Assembly: GCA_023055355.1 (NCBI GenBank)
Contig: JALJCS010000004.1
Span: 15,282,001-15,346,000, forward strand
Reading direction: 5' to 3'
Source of the DNA: Agelaius tricolor
Taxonomy: Eukaryota > Chordata > Aves > Passeriformes > Icteridae
DNA length: 64,000 nucleotides
Shown: positions 26,901-41,900 of the stretch, in pieces
Layout: each line of letters opens with the position of its first letter
How positions within the stretch are numbered: position 1 is the stretch's first letter
Notes under the pieces: generated by a model
What the model was told of the DNA's origin: nothing
The model's input: the letters and a program-made list of their open reading frames with translations, nothing else
Database searches by the model: none
Position numbers and translations under genes: made by a program

Positions 26901-29900
26901 TATATATAGTAATAAAGTTCAAGTGTGATTCAGCCTTTTAGCAGAGCAAGAACAGTGAATTAATACCAAAACTGCTCAGTAAGCAGAATAATTTTTCTGA
27001 GATCTACTTTGTAGCTATGATGGTAGATTTCAATTAATTAATGCTAGGATTAGATTTGGCAGTCCATTTTAAGTGATCATTAACTCCACTGTAAAAATAG
27101 TAATAGTAATAATGAAATCTGAGGACCTTGAACATGACTGCAAAGAGCTTAATTTCAATTTCTGTGTTTGTGATGATGTATAGTTAGAAAATAGAGTTCC
27201 ACTGTCAATTTCTGAAGAAGGAGGGCAGATTTGTTTGGTTTTGTGATAATTGGTACTGAATTTTCTCAGGCTCACAACTTCTAACATTCAAAAAAAAATA
27301 ACAAACCACCTCGTAATGTTTTAAGTGTATAGGTAGAGAATGCAGTCAGCTCTTAATTTTGCTCTGTTGAGCCTTTCTGAAAGCTTTAACCCTTCCTCCA
27401 TCCTGAAAGTAGCAATTATCTGGTGACAGATCGTGTAGGTTGTGGCATGTGCTTTTGTAGAGTTGGCCATTTTCACCTGGCTTGAATGCCATCCCTGAAA
27501 TCACCTTACTTGTCCATGCGCCTTGAAATTCTTAAAGGGATTACAGCTTAAGAACCCTTCCTCAACCCAAAGAAATCACTTATTGTGCCTCAGTTGCCCA
27601 TCAAGCAGTGGTGTGGTAAGTTCAAATAAATGTGGTTTTTAATCTCAACATCTTTATCAAGAGCTGTAACATGTAAAGCATACTAAAACATCTTTGTATT
27701 GACTAGTGATTTTATCAATACCACATATGAATTTGCAGCTGGCTTAGCATTTACAGTATTTTTACTAAAGTGAGGCATGCACTTGATTGCCTCAACACAA
27801 AAGAACAGGACTACCAATCCCAAAGATTCAGAACACGTATGGCAGAGCTCATACGTTTGTTGTGCAGTTCTGCAAGTGAGATTATAAATAAGCATTTAGG
27901 GCAGGGAAAATGCTTGCTTGGAGCAAGAAGACCATTTCATGATAAAGCAGCCTTTTAGCTTTCTGAATCAGTAATGATGCTCTTGTTCTTCTGCTGTAAT
28001 TTGAGAAAAGGAGCTGATTTGGTGAATAACACAGCACTATTTCAGGGCAATAACTTCACCCCTACCTCACTTGGCCTCTCACAGTCAGGTTCTGAATTTG
28101 CAGTAACTTCCCATTAAGAAAGAGAAAAAGCCCATCCCTTGCAAAGCCAAGCTGATTTTAAGAAAACAAGAAAGCATGTACCTTTAATCTCTTCACAATA
28201 ATTCACACCCAGAAAACTGGAACCAGCTGGGACCTTTTACAAGAGGAGGACAAAGGGAAAGAGAAAGCTGGGCACTTGTCCACTCAGATCTTGACTTGTA
28301 CAGAGATACAAGCTGTAAAATACAGAAATATTCTGGAGCAACTCCTGAAAGTGGCACAGGAAGATGCAGTGTTACCTGAGAAATGTTGCAATGCTGTTCT
28401 CAAACAGCCATGCTAGTACTTGAGTTTGTAGAGCTATCAGTTGGGCACAACTGAGAATGTTATATGTTGTGAACTGACTGCTGTTGCTCTCCCCAGGATT
28501 TTCTCACCCAGTAGAACACCTCAGGCACAGAGTACTTGTGGTTCAATGTTCTTGTTGGTCTTTGCCCTTAAAAAATTATGTATTTTGAGTAGTGTGACTG
28601 AAAGCTGTCTTTCCCAGAAACCAAATTGATGCTTCAAAACTTGATGTCCGTGAAATACTGCATTGATGTTTTCAAGGACTTGCTAAAGCATTTTGAAATG
28701 TCCTTGAAGATATAATTAACGTATGACTGTGCCAAATGAATAATGAAGTGTCATTATTAAAAAGAAACACTAGACAGGTGGCTATAATTTCCATTGTGTT
28801 TAATTCAGTGATAACTATAGTGTCTACTCAGTGTGGGAACTACTATTCCTATTTGTTGTTTTAATAACTGGATGCATATTTAAGAACCTAAAATGAAATT
28901 CTTATTTTGTGGCATTGTGGCAGGCATCTCTGTTGTCAGAATTCTGTAGCTAGACCAGGCTCGTGGTCTGTGTGCACACAGAGCCAGAGGAATGCTTCAT
29001 TAAATTTGCTATAGAGACTGACCTGAAATAGATCAATAAAGGAAATCAGTCTGCTAAATCAGAGCAGGTGATATCTCTGAGCTATTAGAAGGAACCACAG
29101 GGGAAACAAAAACGATTTTTCTTTTGTCTGAAGATAATGACATATTCATGTTTTCCTCTTGGCACTTGGTTTAGAAATAGCTGTTACGTAGGTCATTGTG
29201 AGCTTCTGACATTTTTTGTCTGCTCTTGTTCTCCCTGCCTTTGTTTTCAGTGAAAGTGTGCTGTTTAAAACTTAATCCTTTTCTTGTGATTTTCCCGAAG
29301 TACAATGTACTGTGTTAGTTACAGATACCTTATGCTTAAAGCAATTCTGCACCCACAGGTCTTTGGAAACCTGGGTATGTTAATTTTGAGTGTCATTTTT
29401 TTATTGACTAGAGTAAAAGTACATTATGAGCAGTTTTGAGATACAGAGTCATCTACTGGTATGCTATCTTGTTACCTGAACTGTTCATCAGGTTTGTGTT
29501 GTACTGGAAATGTATCCTCTAGTTAGAATTAAATTGTTTCCTCAACAGAGTGTGACAGCATGAGGAGTCCTCCAATAATGCTGTGTTGTGTTATTGATCA
29601 CATTAATAAACCATTTGGCAAGGGGAAGAAACAATGAGGTTATAAATCTTGTTGTGACTACTGAATGTAGTCATGTCTGTTGTACCACTGACATTTACAA
29701 TTATATGGAAAACCCTGCTGCTATCAATTGCATGGAATAAAATGTCAAATCAAAAGGAATGTCCCCAGAATGAAGGGGTGGGAACCTATTGTTATGCATG
29801 TAGTGTTTTAATTTAAAGTGGTTATTGATACTTGGGGAAAAGATTGTGAAACTACTGAGGATCACAAGAGGATTAAGTTGGAGGCGCAGCATTGTCTGAA

Positions 29901-32900
29901 AGTGTAATGTTTATGAATTGTGAAGAGGGACTGCATTTTTTGTAAACTCCTGCTATGTTGGCATCATAAAGGCTGTGTTCTAGTCCTTTTCTTACAATTT
30001 TTTTTAAACTTGTACACAAACATAAATATGTATATTCTCAGCATGTATTCACCTACTGTATATACATATATATATATATAATATATATTTTTTTTTTTTA
30101 ATATATATATGTATACATACATACTGACAAGGGAAACAAGGATTATTATTATAAAAGGACCAGTGATTTCCTCTGTCTGTAGAAGAGAAAACTATCAGGA
30201 AGAGTAAAGTCATTAAAAGCAGGAATATCTTCGAGAAGGTTGAAAAATTATTGTTCCTTCATCTCATAACCTGAGTAATGTGAAACTAGAGACAAAATGA
30301 AATCACTAAGCATCAGACAGATTTTTTGCACGCAAGTTAGGGTTAATTGCCATGAGGATATTTTAAAAACAAAAAAGATGAACTCTTAGAATAATTCTCT
30401 TAGAATAGAAAATATTCTATTTGGGTATTTAGTTAGCACTAAAGAATATCCTTAAGTTTTAAGTTGTGCAGAGCTAAAGGTATGGTAGGAGAAACATCCG
30501 CTACTTGACTAGATGGATTCTTAATTTGATTCTAGAGTAACTGGTTTTATTTAGCACTGGAAGAAATACGAGTGGAGGAATAGGTAAATGAATATTTTTC
30601 AACTCTCTGTACTGTTAAGAATAGGAAAAAGTGAAGAGTATTGTCTTATTTTTTTTAATTACAACTCAAATATATGTATAGATACATGAATTCTGAATCT
30701 AGGATTTTCTTTTTTCCACACTCTTATTTGTAACAGCATGTTTTAAGATCTATCACAGTAGCTCTCTTTCTGGTCTTCAATTCTAGAGACTTGAAGAACT
30801 AACTAATGAGGTTTTGTGATGGATTTTTCTTGGAATACTTTTGCAGGCATTGGAGAATGCTTACCTTCACTTCAGCCCCATATTTATTTATAAAAGCATC
30901 TGTAATTTCTCCTGCCCTTTGGTGCTCATTGTTTTAAACAAGTGGTGATACGTCTCTCTGCAAGAACTAGAGCTAAAGATACATATAAACCTTACTTTTC
31001 TTTCTTTAAAACACCTACTGTGCTTCTGGAAGGCAGCAGTGGGTAGAAGAGAATGAAGCTTTTCTTTTTTAAGAACAATTCTGTCATATTAATCTGAGAA
31101 GTCCTGACTGCAAAGTAGTCTGTCCTTGCCTTTTTACTTATCTCAAGGCATCACTATTTTGCTAGGGCCCAGAAATCAGATTTAGTTGTCAAGGTTCAGT
31201 TCTGCCCTTATTTGGTCTTCTGTCTCTATTCCTGCTCAATTTGCAAAAGCCATAGCAGCAATGTTTAGGTATGTTTGTGCAATCCTCTGGTGCTTCTACT
31301 TCATCTGATACTTTAGACCCCATTAAAATCTCTGGCTAAGAAGTGGAGTTTGTGTTTTCTCAGTCATTATGTGTCTGGTCTTGGAATATTTTTGTTCTAA
31401 AATAGGTAAATAGGAAATTAATACAATCCTAAACTTCTGTGCTTAGTGTTTGTGTTCTGAGTAGAATTACTTCCTATAGTTGTAGATTGGTTAAAATTGC
31501 TATTGTCAGGCCTAGCAGTCAAAGAATAAAGAAAGTCTGGTCAACATGATGTGGTTTGTTTCATGGTGATCTGAACCCTTTTCCATTTGACAGGAGTCCA
31601 TGAAGAGAGTATCATATAATTACTTGCCATAAGCATACTTTTTCTGGGGTTGTGCAGCATTGTTTTCTTACTGACAAGAACTCAACAAAGAATAGTAAAT
31701 ACCACCTTCTGTGGAAGTAGTATTTGGCATCTTACCAGTTCTGTGGTTTTTGGCTCTGGAATTTGCAGCGGCCATATACATGAGACAGTATTTTAAGCTG
31801 CCACTTTTCTATGCTGAGTTTCTAGTCCATGATAAGCTATGGTAATATCCAATTATTAGTACTGTACCAACTTGTCTCATTGCATGAAGCTTTGAATGGT
31901 TAGTATGTTTCAGATTAACAGTTTAGAGCTGATAAAGTTTGACAGATAGATTTCAGGCAAGTTCTGGGGTGAGAAATGTAGAAAAGTGTTAAGAATTTTA
32001 TCCTTGTGAGAGTCTGGGAGCTTTGTCCTTCCTGAACTCCACCTCTATCAGTATCAATATCATACTTTAGCCTTTATTGCATGGGTTGGTTGGTCAAGCA
32101 TAATCATCTGTGAGTCATGTATTCACAATGTTAACTAAGTTTTAATTGGTGAACTTAGTCATAAAACACCCAGAACTCAAGAGTAGAGCTGGGCTGAAAG
32201 TCCAGAGTTGAGGAGTTGTGATTTTAACAGTCTCATTGCTGCTAACATTTCTGCACATTTCTGTGTCTATGAGTTTTATTCCTGTGTCAGAGTACTTAAT
32301 GAACAAATAGGATGTTACTTGTAAAGGAGGCAATGAAATAAAATACTAAGTTTTTGAACTATAAGCTCTGCTTATCATATGGCTTTTTAGAAGTCAGTTA
32401 TCATTCACTATAGAATATGCTGAGTTGGGGAGATCCATGAGGGACCATGAAGTCCACCTTCTGGCCCTGCACAGGATACCCCAAGAGTCATACCCATGTA
32501 CATGACATTATTGTCTGAACACTACTTGAACTCTGTCAACCTGGTGCTGTGACCACTTCCCTGGGGAGCCTGTTCCAGTGCCCAGCCACCCTCTGGGTGA
32601 ACCTGACCTAAACCTTCCCTGACACAATTTCAGGCCATTCCCTCAGGTCTTGTCACTGGTCATTGCAGAGAAGAGATCAGTCCCTGCTCCTCCTTTTCCC
32701 TTCACAAGGAAGTTACAAACTGTGATAAAGTCTCCTCTCAGTCTCCTCCAGGCTGAACCAACCAAGTGACCTCAGCCACTTCTCACACAGCTTCTCCTCA
32801 AGTCCCTTCATCATCTCAGTTGCCCTCCTTTGGCCACTCTTCCAGCACTTAGTATCTTATTTATATTGTGGCATCCAAACCTGCCCCCAGCCCTCGAGAT

Positions 32901-35900
32901 GAGGCTGCCCTCAGTGCAGAGTAGAACAGGACAATCCTCTCTCTTGCCCAGCTGTAATGGTGTGCCTGATGCACCCCAGGACAGACCTGGCCTTCCTGGC
33001 TGCCAGGGCACTGCTGACTTATGTCCAACTTGCCCTTGACAGTGACTTCCTGTCGTAGGTGCAGAATCCAGTATTGTCTTTCTTAAACTTCATACAGTTG
33101 GTAATTTCCCAGCCCTGTCATTTTTTGACTCCTCTCTACAAGGCCTCTGCTTTTAAGGGGGTGAATGTCTCCTCCCAGTTTTGTATCATCAGCCAACTTA
33201 TTTGAGCCTTTGAGTCTTGTGTCCAAGTTGTTTATTAAGATGTTCAAGAGCAGAGGATGAGATGAGGATAACACCTAAGGATGGAGCCCTGTGGAACCCC
33301 ACTAACGACAGGTCACACCAGTCTGATGTCACCCCATTCACTAATGGGGTATGTAACCCTTTGTGCCTGACCCATGAGCCAGCTGCTTACCCATCACATG
33401 ATGTGTTTATCCAGCTGTGGGCTTGATATTTTCTGCAGAAGGGTCCTCTGAGAGACAGTATCAAAAACTTTACTGTAATCCAAAAAGATCACATCAACTG
33501 GCTTCCCATGATCAACTAGTCTGTCCTTGAAGGTAGTCATGTTGGACATGCAGGACTTTGCTCTCGTGAAGCTGTGCTGGCTGTGATGATGGTTGTGATG
33601 TGATTCAGGTGTTTTTCAGAACTCCCAGAATAATCTCCATCATTTTACCAGGCACTGAAGTGAGACTGATAGGCCTGTAGTTTCCAGGGTCATCCTTCTT
33701 GAACATTGAGACAATCTTAGCCAGCTTCCAGTCAGCTGGGAGCTCCCCAGATACGCAAGACTGTTCAAAAATAATTGAGAGAGGCCTTGCAATGACATCA
33801 AACAGCTCTTTGAGTATTCTTTGATGAATGCCATCATAAAGCCAGATAGATACATGAGGATCCAGCTGGAGCAGCAGATCCCACACAAATTTGGGATCAA
33901 CTGGAAGTTTATCATTCTCCCTGCCATGGTCCTCCAGCCCTGGGCACTGGGGCCTTTTGGGCTCATCACCAGTGTGAAAGATACATGCAAAGAAATCATT
34001 AAACATATCACATGTGTCATGCCATGTAAGTGCACAATACATACACAATATCAGACTCAGAATGGAGGCTCATATAAATTACTTTATCAAAACAGTGGTT
34101 TGTAGTCTCTCGGGCTGTGCTTTGCCACATGTATGTGAGAAGGGATATGTGGAGCTTCTTGGAGCTCTTTGTAATTTAAAAGAACATACTCCTAAACTCC
34201 TAAGGTGACTGTGCTGCTTCTGGTACTGAAGCTATCCCTGTTGTCTCTGCATAGTTTTGTATTTTTCTGCTTAAGTCCTTGACTCTGAATATGAGTCCAT
34301 GTTTCGAGATATTGAAGTCCTTGTTTTAGTTGCTGTTAATAAGTGTTGATAGATGGGTAGACAGTGCTGAACTCCCAGAATGGAATCCAAAACCCCTTGT
34401 ATGCTTTCCACTACTATAAGTCAGGGAATATAAATGTCATTGGTGTCCTCTGTGCAATCTTGCCATTTCTCAAGCTGTAAACTCTTGAATAGTAATGCTG
34501 CTCTAGCAGGGGTTTGTTTGTTGGTTCACAGGAAAGCAAGTGCAGGAAGGAAAGCTGTACTGGACCTCTGGTCTCTAACCTTTGGTTAGTTTGGACCTTC
34601 CTGTTTACTGTATTGCTGTGGAAAGCAGAGTGTTATATCTTCTGTGCACTGTGTCTTCTGAGCACACAAGACCTTCAAAAATTTGCCTCTTCATTTAGAA
34701 AGAATCTTTGAAGTAAAAGTCCTGGCTTTCTACAGCATCTTTATATATAAACTTGGGGTAAATATAGCTGTTTTCTTTGAGTGCCAGAGATAGTGGCTGT
34801 TTAGCTCCTTACTAATCCAAGCCTCAGCAAAACAGAAAGGAGACTTCGAAAGTTAGTTTCTGTTCTACAGCTAGGTTGGAAGTTTGTCTTTTGAGGTACT
34901 TTGCTCCAGTTGTGGCTCCAGTATATTCTAGTGGCTGGAGCAGTTCTATTCATTGAAAAGAAACCATGGAACAGAAATGTTTGTATGTCTCCATGATATC
35001 ACTTTGTGTGTAAAACCACTAAATACAGGATTGTGGGGCCAAAGTGTGCACACAGGTCGGGCACACTACTGTGTGCTCACCAATAGCCCAAACACTGATG
35101 CCCTGCGTAGTTTAGAAGTATTTTTCTTAATGTTACAACATGTTGGGATCTGAAATCCAATGCTTGTAGGACAGTTTGATGTCATTTGCCTAAGGGTTTC
35201 TCTAGAAGAAATATGTGCATTGCTGTAGGAAGCAAAGGGTGTGATCTTTTAGTTTGTTCTCTGTATCCTGCTCATACTGGTTTTGAAACATTTGAATGAT
35301 ACTAATTTAGGAATAAAAGTAGTATCTTTGGTTAACTAATTATCTCAGCAAGGTGACTCAAATGTTTCCTTCAACTTTTTCTGGCCTTATCAATTTGAAC
35401 AGCAACACAAAGATTGGCTATGTTAGTCTCTGCTAACCCAGAGTAACTAATATAGAGTGGAAGGTTTGACAAGGCTGTTCATTCTTCTCTTTTGCCCTAG
35501 AAAATGTAAATTTTTATTCAGTGATGCACACAGACTCTTTTGTGAAGAAATCAGTTTTCTAAGTGTAAAGTGACATAATTCAAGCACACATTTGAGTTCT
35601 AAAGCTCTCTTACACAGTATTAGAGAAGGTTTTTAGAGTATGAATAAATAAATATTTACTGGAATAGTTAGAGTTTCTAGTAGTTTGGGACAAAAGGACA
35701 AATAATTTCATGGGCATTATTTCAGCTGTGGGACTGGTAGTTTCTTTAAAGGCAGGATAGTTAAGATCTTTTATTTGACAAGCTACATGAAAATATTTTT
35801 CTGCTTGACTGTGACTAAAGATATGTGCTGTGAGTTAGGCATCTAAAGGGAAAAGATCCAGAGTAGCCCAAAAGCAGTTCCCAGGCAAGACATGGTAATG

Positions 35901-38900
35901 GCAGCCTAAGTTGTCAGGCATGGCAGGTCCTGCCATGCCTGTTTGCTTCCAGAGGGACTTATCAAGGTGTTTCCATTTTGCTCTACAGCCAGGAGTGTAT
36001 TGGGTTACCTTACAGGTCTTACTTGAATGGCTTGTGACCTGTGTGCACATCAGGGTCTGGCATTTGATTTTGCTTCATTTACGCCTGTGATCCGAACAGG
36101 TCTTCAGATGCACATTTGTACAAAAAGTTTCCTTTCCTCCCCATAGTAAATCCTGCCCTTTTTCTCTCATGCCTGAACTGCTAGAAGTCAAAAGGAGCAT
36201 GGGCATCCACAGACCAGCCCTGTCCCTTAGGCTTATTTAGATATGTGGACCTTTTCATAAGATACTTAAAACTGTAATTCCACTGGTCACTTGGCAGAAT
36301 GGCCAAGCTGGCCCCAGACACTGTGTCATGAATCTATATACACTTGTCCACATAACACATATCCCTCTTCTTCCTATAGAGCTCTTTATTTTCGCCTTAG
36401 AATCATAACCAGAGAGTCGTAAGGCTGGAAAACACCCTTAAGATCATCAAGTCCACCACTAAACTATTTACCTCAGCTCCATGTCTCCACATCTTTTAAG
36501 TACCTCCATGATGGGGGATCAACTGCTTCCCTGGGCAGCCTGTTCCAATGCTTGACCAACCTTTTGGTGAAAAAATTACTCTTAATACCCAGTCTAAACT
36601 TTCCCTGGCACAGCTTGATGCCATTTCCTCTTGCCCTGTGTTTTGTTACTTGGGAAAAGAGGCCAATCCCCACCTGGCTACAGCCTCCTTTCAGAGAGTT
36701 GTAGAGAGTGATGAAGTCACCCCTGAGCCTTTTTTTTTCTCCAGGCTAAACACCCCCAGCTTCCTCAGTCACTCCTCATAGAACTTGTGCTCCAGACCCT
36801 TCACCTACTCCATTGCCCTTCTCTGGACACACTCCAGCACCTCAGTGTCTTTCTTGCAGGGAGGCATCCAGACCTGGACAGAGGATAGGAGGGGTGGCCT
36901 CACCAGTTCCAAGTACAGAGGGGTGATCACTGCCCTCCTCTTGCTGGCCACACTATTGCTGATACAGGCCAGGATGCCATTGGCCTTCTTGGCTGCCTGG
37001 GCACAGCTGGCTCAGCTGGCTGTCAACCACATTTATAACTTATCTTTTGACCTATATTCAAAGCAAAATAAAAGTAAATTTTCTTTCTGTTTTTAAGAAA
37101 AACCTGTAGATTTAGATGCATTTTAGATACTTCATTTACAACTAAGATCCAAGGAATATTTTTTGTGATATCTGTTTATGTTTATATCATGCCGTGTTTT
37201 CCACATTAGCAAGCAGAGGCATAAGGATTCATATTGACAGTATAATTGAAAATGCATTTCAGATGTTTCATTTCCTATCTTCTCTTTGTAGGAGATTTAC
37301 CTTTCTTCAATAGTGCATTTGGTGGTTTGGACTGGCTTCCAAAAAACTACTTTGTAGAAGTGGTACTTAAATAGTGTTCCAGAGACTCCATTAGATAGAG
37401 AGCAGCTGAAGCTGCTCTCTGCTCTTTCAGTCTGTGAATAGAAGAGGTCTCTTCATGGAGGTAGAAATGTAGCAATGATAGATAAAATTTCTGCAATTTA
37501 AAAATAATATTCTACAAATTCTACAAATAATAGTTCTGTTCAGTGTAATGCAGGCCAAGATAAAGCTGTTTGTCAAAATTCTTGGTTTATTTTGGGTAAT
37601 AGTGTATATGTATTATCCAGATCCAGCTTGCAGGACTCTATTATACAAAGTATTCCTGAAGAGGGGACTTTAATAATGGAAGAAATTGAATATTTATATT
37701 GATGATTAAGATTCAGATAAGTCCTTATTAAGATAAGTCCTTAGTGTACTGCATAGGGGAAAAGGACACTAAAAACTTTGTATTAAAAGCCCTTGCACTT
37801 GGAAGTAAGCAATCTATTAGGAAAGAAGCTTGGAAGGAAATTAATCTTTTGACAGGCAGCTTATATCATTGGAGGCTTCCTTACCTCTGAATTGCTGATA
37901 TACCAGGGCTCCAATCTGATTTGGAAGTTTCTGATTTCCTAGAAGCATTGGGTCAGATGTTCAGTGTCTTCATTATAGATAAATTGAAAGAAATCTCACC
38001 TAGGTAAGGCACTTCCATTAAGCAAGTGTCAGGTACAAAGGAGAACTTAATTTATGTTTGAATTTTGTTATGGGCAACTTGATCTTTGCTGTGCCATACC
38101 AATTTGTTTATGGAGAGAGTTCAGCTTTTAAGAATCTTTGGATATGTAATGCAGAGCTGTTATTTCTCAGCCAACTTCCCAACTTTTTCAGTTCAGGTTA
38201 TTTTTGTTTCTGTCCGTGAAATCTATAGACAAGTTGTATTTTGAATACACACAGACAAAAAACTCCTGCAAACACAGGAATATTTTCTTTCTATCATAAA
38301 TGTTATGTTATGCAATGTTCATGCATTAAAAATGATCAAGAAAAACATGGTGGAATAGTAGGGGGAGGGGGGCTTCACAGTATTTTGTGTCCTCTTTTAC
38401 ACTACATTGTGAATTAGTGTTCTCCGTTCAAATACTCAAACTTTGGAAAACCCAAAGCTAGATGGAGAGCGTCATTGTATTTTACTGACAGCTGTGTTGG
38501 GCTTGATTTACCGCATTACAGGAGGAACTATAGCAAAGCTTTGTGGTAATGACATGAGGAGGTGCAGAATTAGCACCTGTATCAGTTTTAATGCTGTTTG
38601 CAAAGAATATTAGTGTTTTTTTAAATTTGTTTTCTGTACCAATATTTTTTTTACTTTTCAACAGGATCCACTCTGTGTAGCTATGAACTACAGCCATCAG
38701 AATATACAACAGACCCAAGGGCTGCCAAGTTATGTCCTAAATATCCTGTTCCAGAGAGGTAATATGATCAAGTTGTCTGATTTGGGGTGGAGGGAGCAGA
38801 GATTTGTTTTGATCATGAAAGTTCTTTAGAAAATACCAACACATGTTCACTCTTACCAGATAGATGTTTTAGTGTATTATTGTATATATTTCTAAAATTC

Positions 38901-41900
38901 AATTTTTAAAAGGTAGTGAAAATAATAGTCAAAGAAAAACCAAAATTATCTGTGTATGTGTTACTGAAACTAATTATCTTCGAATTCTCTTGTCTCATGT
39001 GACTGACGCTCTTCTAAGTATCAGCTGTTGTACTGCCTTTCACCCTATCTATAGCCAACTGCCTATCAGCAATGCAGATCTGAGACAATCATGGAACATT
39101 TTTAATCTTTGGGAGAAAAAAATATGTAGGGATGCACAGCTCTCTGCAGCATTCACTTCTTATACCTTACCTCAGCCAGTCAGATAGATGCAAATTGCTT
39201 CAGTTTTTACTCTTTCAGTCTGCAAATAACCAATATAAGGATAGTTCAATACCAAAAAGAGGGCTGTATTTTATTAATAGATCATTTTGAGGTTTATTTT
39301 TTTAAGTGTTACATTAGACTGCTGTTTGTGAAATAGGATTGGAAAGTTCATAGCTTCGTGAACTCTTGTAGCTGTGCTGCCTAGACCTGCGGAGATGAGC
39401 ATTGCTGGGAAGAGAAGTGATGTGTTAGTGTTGTTCGCAGCCTTATGTCAGTAATTGCACTAACTCAAGAAGAACCATGTTGTGTTTTCTCAAAATTTAG
39501 CTTCTCACATATACTCAGTAGTGAGTGATAACTGCAGAGTCTTTTCTTATGCATAGTTTTCTGTTACATTTTTTGTACTAACAAACTTGTTCTATATTTG
39601 TTCTAACAAACTTGTTCTACAAACAAGTTCTACAAACTCTGATTTCAAGTCTTTCTTGTATACGTGGTAGCCTCTCCACTGAATCTTTTTTTTTTAATAT
39701 TATAGTGACAAATAGTGGCAGCTGGAATATTAGCTTTTTAAAAAAATTTCCCAATATAGATTTATATTCCAGCTAGCCATCTGTTACTGCCATAATACAA
39801 AAACAAATGAAAACTTCAGTGCCAGCTTGCATACTGAAAAGGCTTGTTAGTTCTGATTTTTGCCAGAATTATATTGACTTCTCATAGTGTGTTCTAACAT
39901 CATTCAGTCTCAATAAATATAGCTTAGTAAGAAAACAGGATAGAATAATGTATCAGAGCTCTAATGATGTTATGTAAATTCCTCATAAAAATGACCTCAT
40001 GTTATTTTAAATAAACTATTGTGTAGGTGTAGTATTTTCCCTTTTTGATATGGATACATTTGAGCATTTTTGAGCTTGAAAAGTATGAACTTAATGCCCT
40101 AAGGCAAAAAAGGCCAACATTGTATCTGTAAACAACTGGTTTTCAGGTTTTTATAGTTAAATTATTTGAGTAAGTGTAATTTGAAGGAGAAGTCTAATCC
40201 TGTTGGGACAATCAAATGAAAACCCAACATCTTATAGACTGAGGCATTCAGGAAGAACTTACCTAACAGTCACATTTGATCTGTATCATGGTTTAACGCC
40301 ATCCAGCAACCCAGACCCCCATAGACACTTGCTCATTTCCCCATGAGCAGGACTGGGGAGAGAACTGGAAGGGTAAAAGGTAAAAAGCTTGTGGGTTGAT
40401 ATAAAGGTGGTTTAATAAGGGAAGGAAAGCTGCACACACAAGCAAAGCAAAACAAGGAATTAATTAATCACTTCCCATGGGCAGGCAGGTGTTCAGCCAT
40501 TCCAGGAGAGCAGAGCCCCATCACATGCAACGGTTATTTGGGAAGACAAACCATCACTTCAAAACTTCCTCTTCTTTCCCCCTGTTTATATCCTGCAGAT
40601 GATGCCATGTTTGGATGTTTGGAATATCCCTTTGGTCAGTTTGGGTCACCTGTCCTGGCTGTGTCTCCTCCCAGCCTCCCATACACTCACAATGTCCTTG
40701 CTAGCATCGCAGTGAAAAAGCACAAAAGGCCTTGGCTGTGTGTAAGCCCTGCTCAGCAATAACAAAAATATCTCTCCATTATCAACCCTGTGTTCAACAC
40801 AAATCCAAAATAAGCTCCATACCAGCCACTGTGAAGGAAACTAACCGTACCCCAGCTGAAACCAGTGCAATCTGTCAAGGCTTATGAACCCTCTGATTCC
40901 CATTAGTTCCATGGGATGGAGGTAGCATATGGTGATGGGTAGCATATGAAGATTGTCCCTTGATGTTTTGTGTTTGATGACCAGGCTTCTTCACAGCCTT
41001 CAGCTGAGGCTGTCAATGGACTCTTACCATCCATCTTCAAGGTATTATGTCCAACTTTGACAGAGTAGTACAGTCTAGCAGTGCAGTCAGCAATATGTAT
41101 TTCTTCCACACCCAGCCTAGATCAGCTTCTGTAGACATGACTGCAGAATGAGGACCCTGGAGGAAAACTTGTCCAGTTCCCTGCAGCATTTATCTATAAA
41201 TCAGCTGTGCTGAGCTGTGCCAAGGGACTGCCCTGTAGAGGTTATAAAGAGCAGCTAGCAGTGTTACTCCAATTGGAATCCCCCTCCTCTCGCACAGGTT
41301 GCTGTACTACCCCTGTACATACACAGGGGTAATAGCAAGAGGAAAAAATTCTTTGCAATCTAATACTTGCAATCTAATCTCCTGACTTCATTTGAATAAT
41401 GCTTTAAAAGTGCAGCTGTTGAGACCATCATCTACTGGCTTCAACTCTATTCGTTCTTGTTTATGATTAAGCATCATGTTGTTATTCTTAGAAATATTTC
41501 CTTTTCAGTAGGTAATATACCAAGATATAATCAAGAGTTCATATAAAATAGCACAGGTCATAGAGAATAGATCTATTATTGTGTTTTTTACTGGGGCACT
41601 TTACCTCACCTACTCATTCAGTCAGAACCACTGGAGCAGAAGCAGAACTCAAAAGTGGATTCTCAGGAGTCCCATTTACTCAAGAAAGCTTGTAAGAACT
41701 ACTAACCTATTTTTTTTTATTAATTAAAACAAACTTAGCAATTAATTACTGCACATGAAAATAGTTAACTTAAAATAGTGAAATTGCTTTAGGTTAAGAG
41801 ATATTAGATGACTAATATAAATAATAATATAACTAATTAATATAATTAATTATATATACTAATATAACTCTGATGCAAAAAGCATGTTTTCTTTCATTGG

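Larger units (their letters stand above)
24809..38664 (+). other. SLC44A1: SLC44A1 intron 4
   Basis: This GT-AG intron is 13.9 kb, the longest complete intron here. It holds an LTR-like fragment at 25.76-25.99 kb, a TA-rich microsatellite near 30.06-30.12 kb, two large CR1 copies (32.4-34.05 and 36.4-37.05 kb) and a palindrome at 35.9 kb. Nothing was recognised at 26.0-30.0 or 30.2-32.4 kb. Confidence 0.85.
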
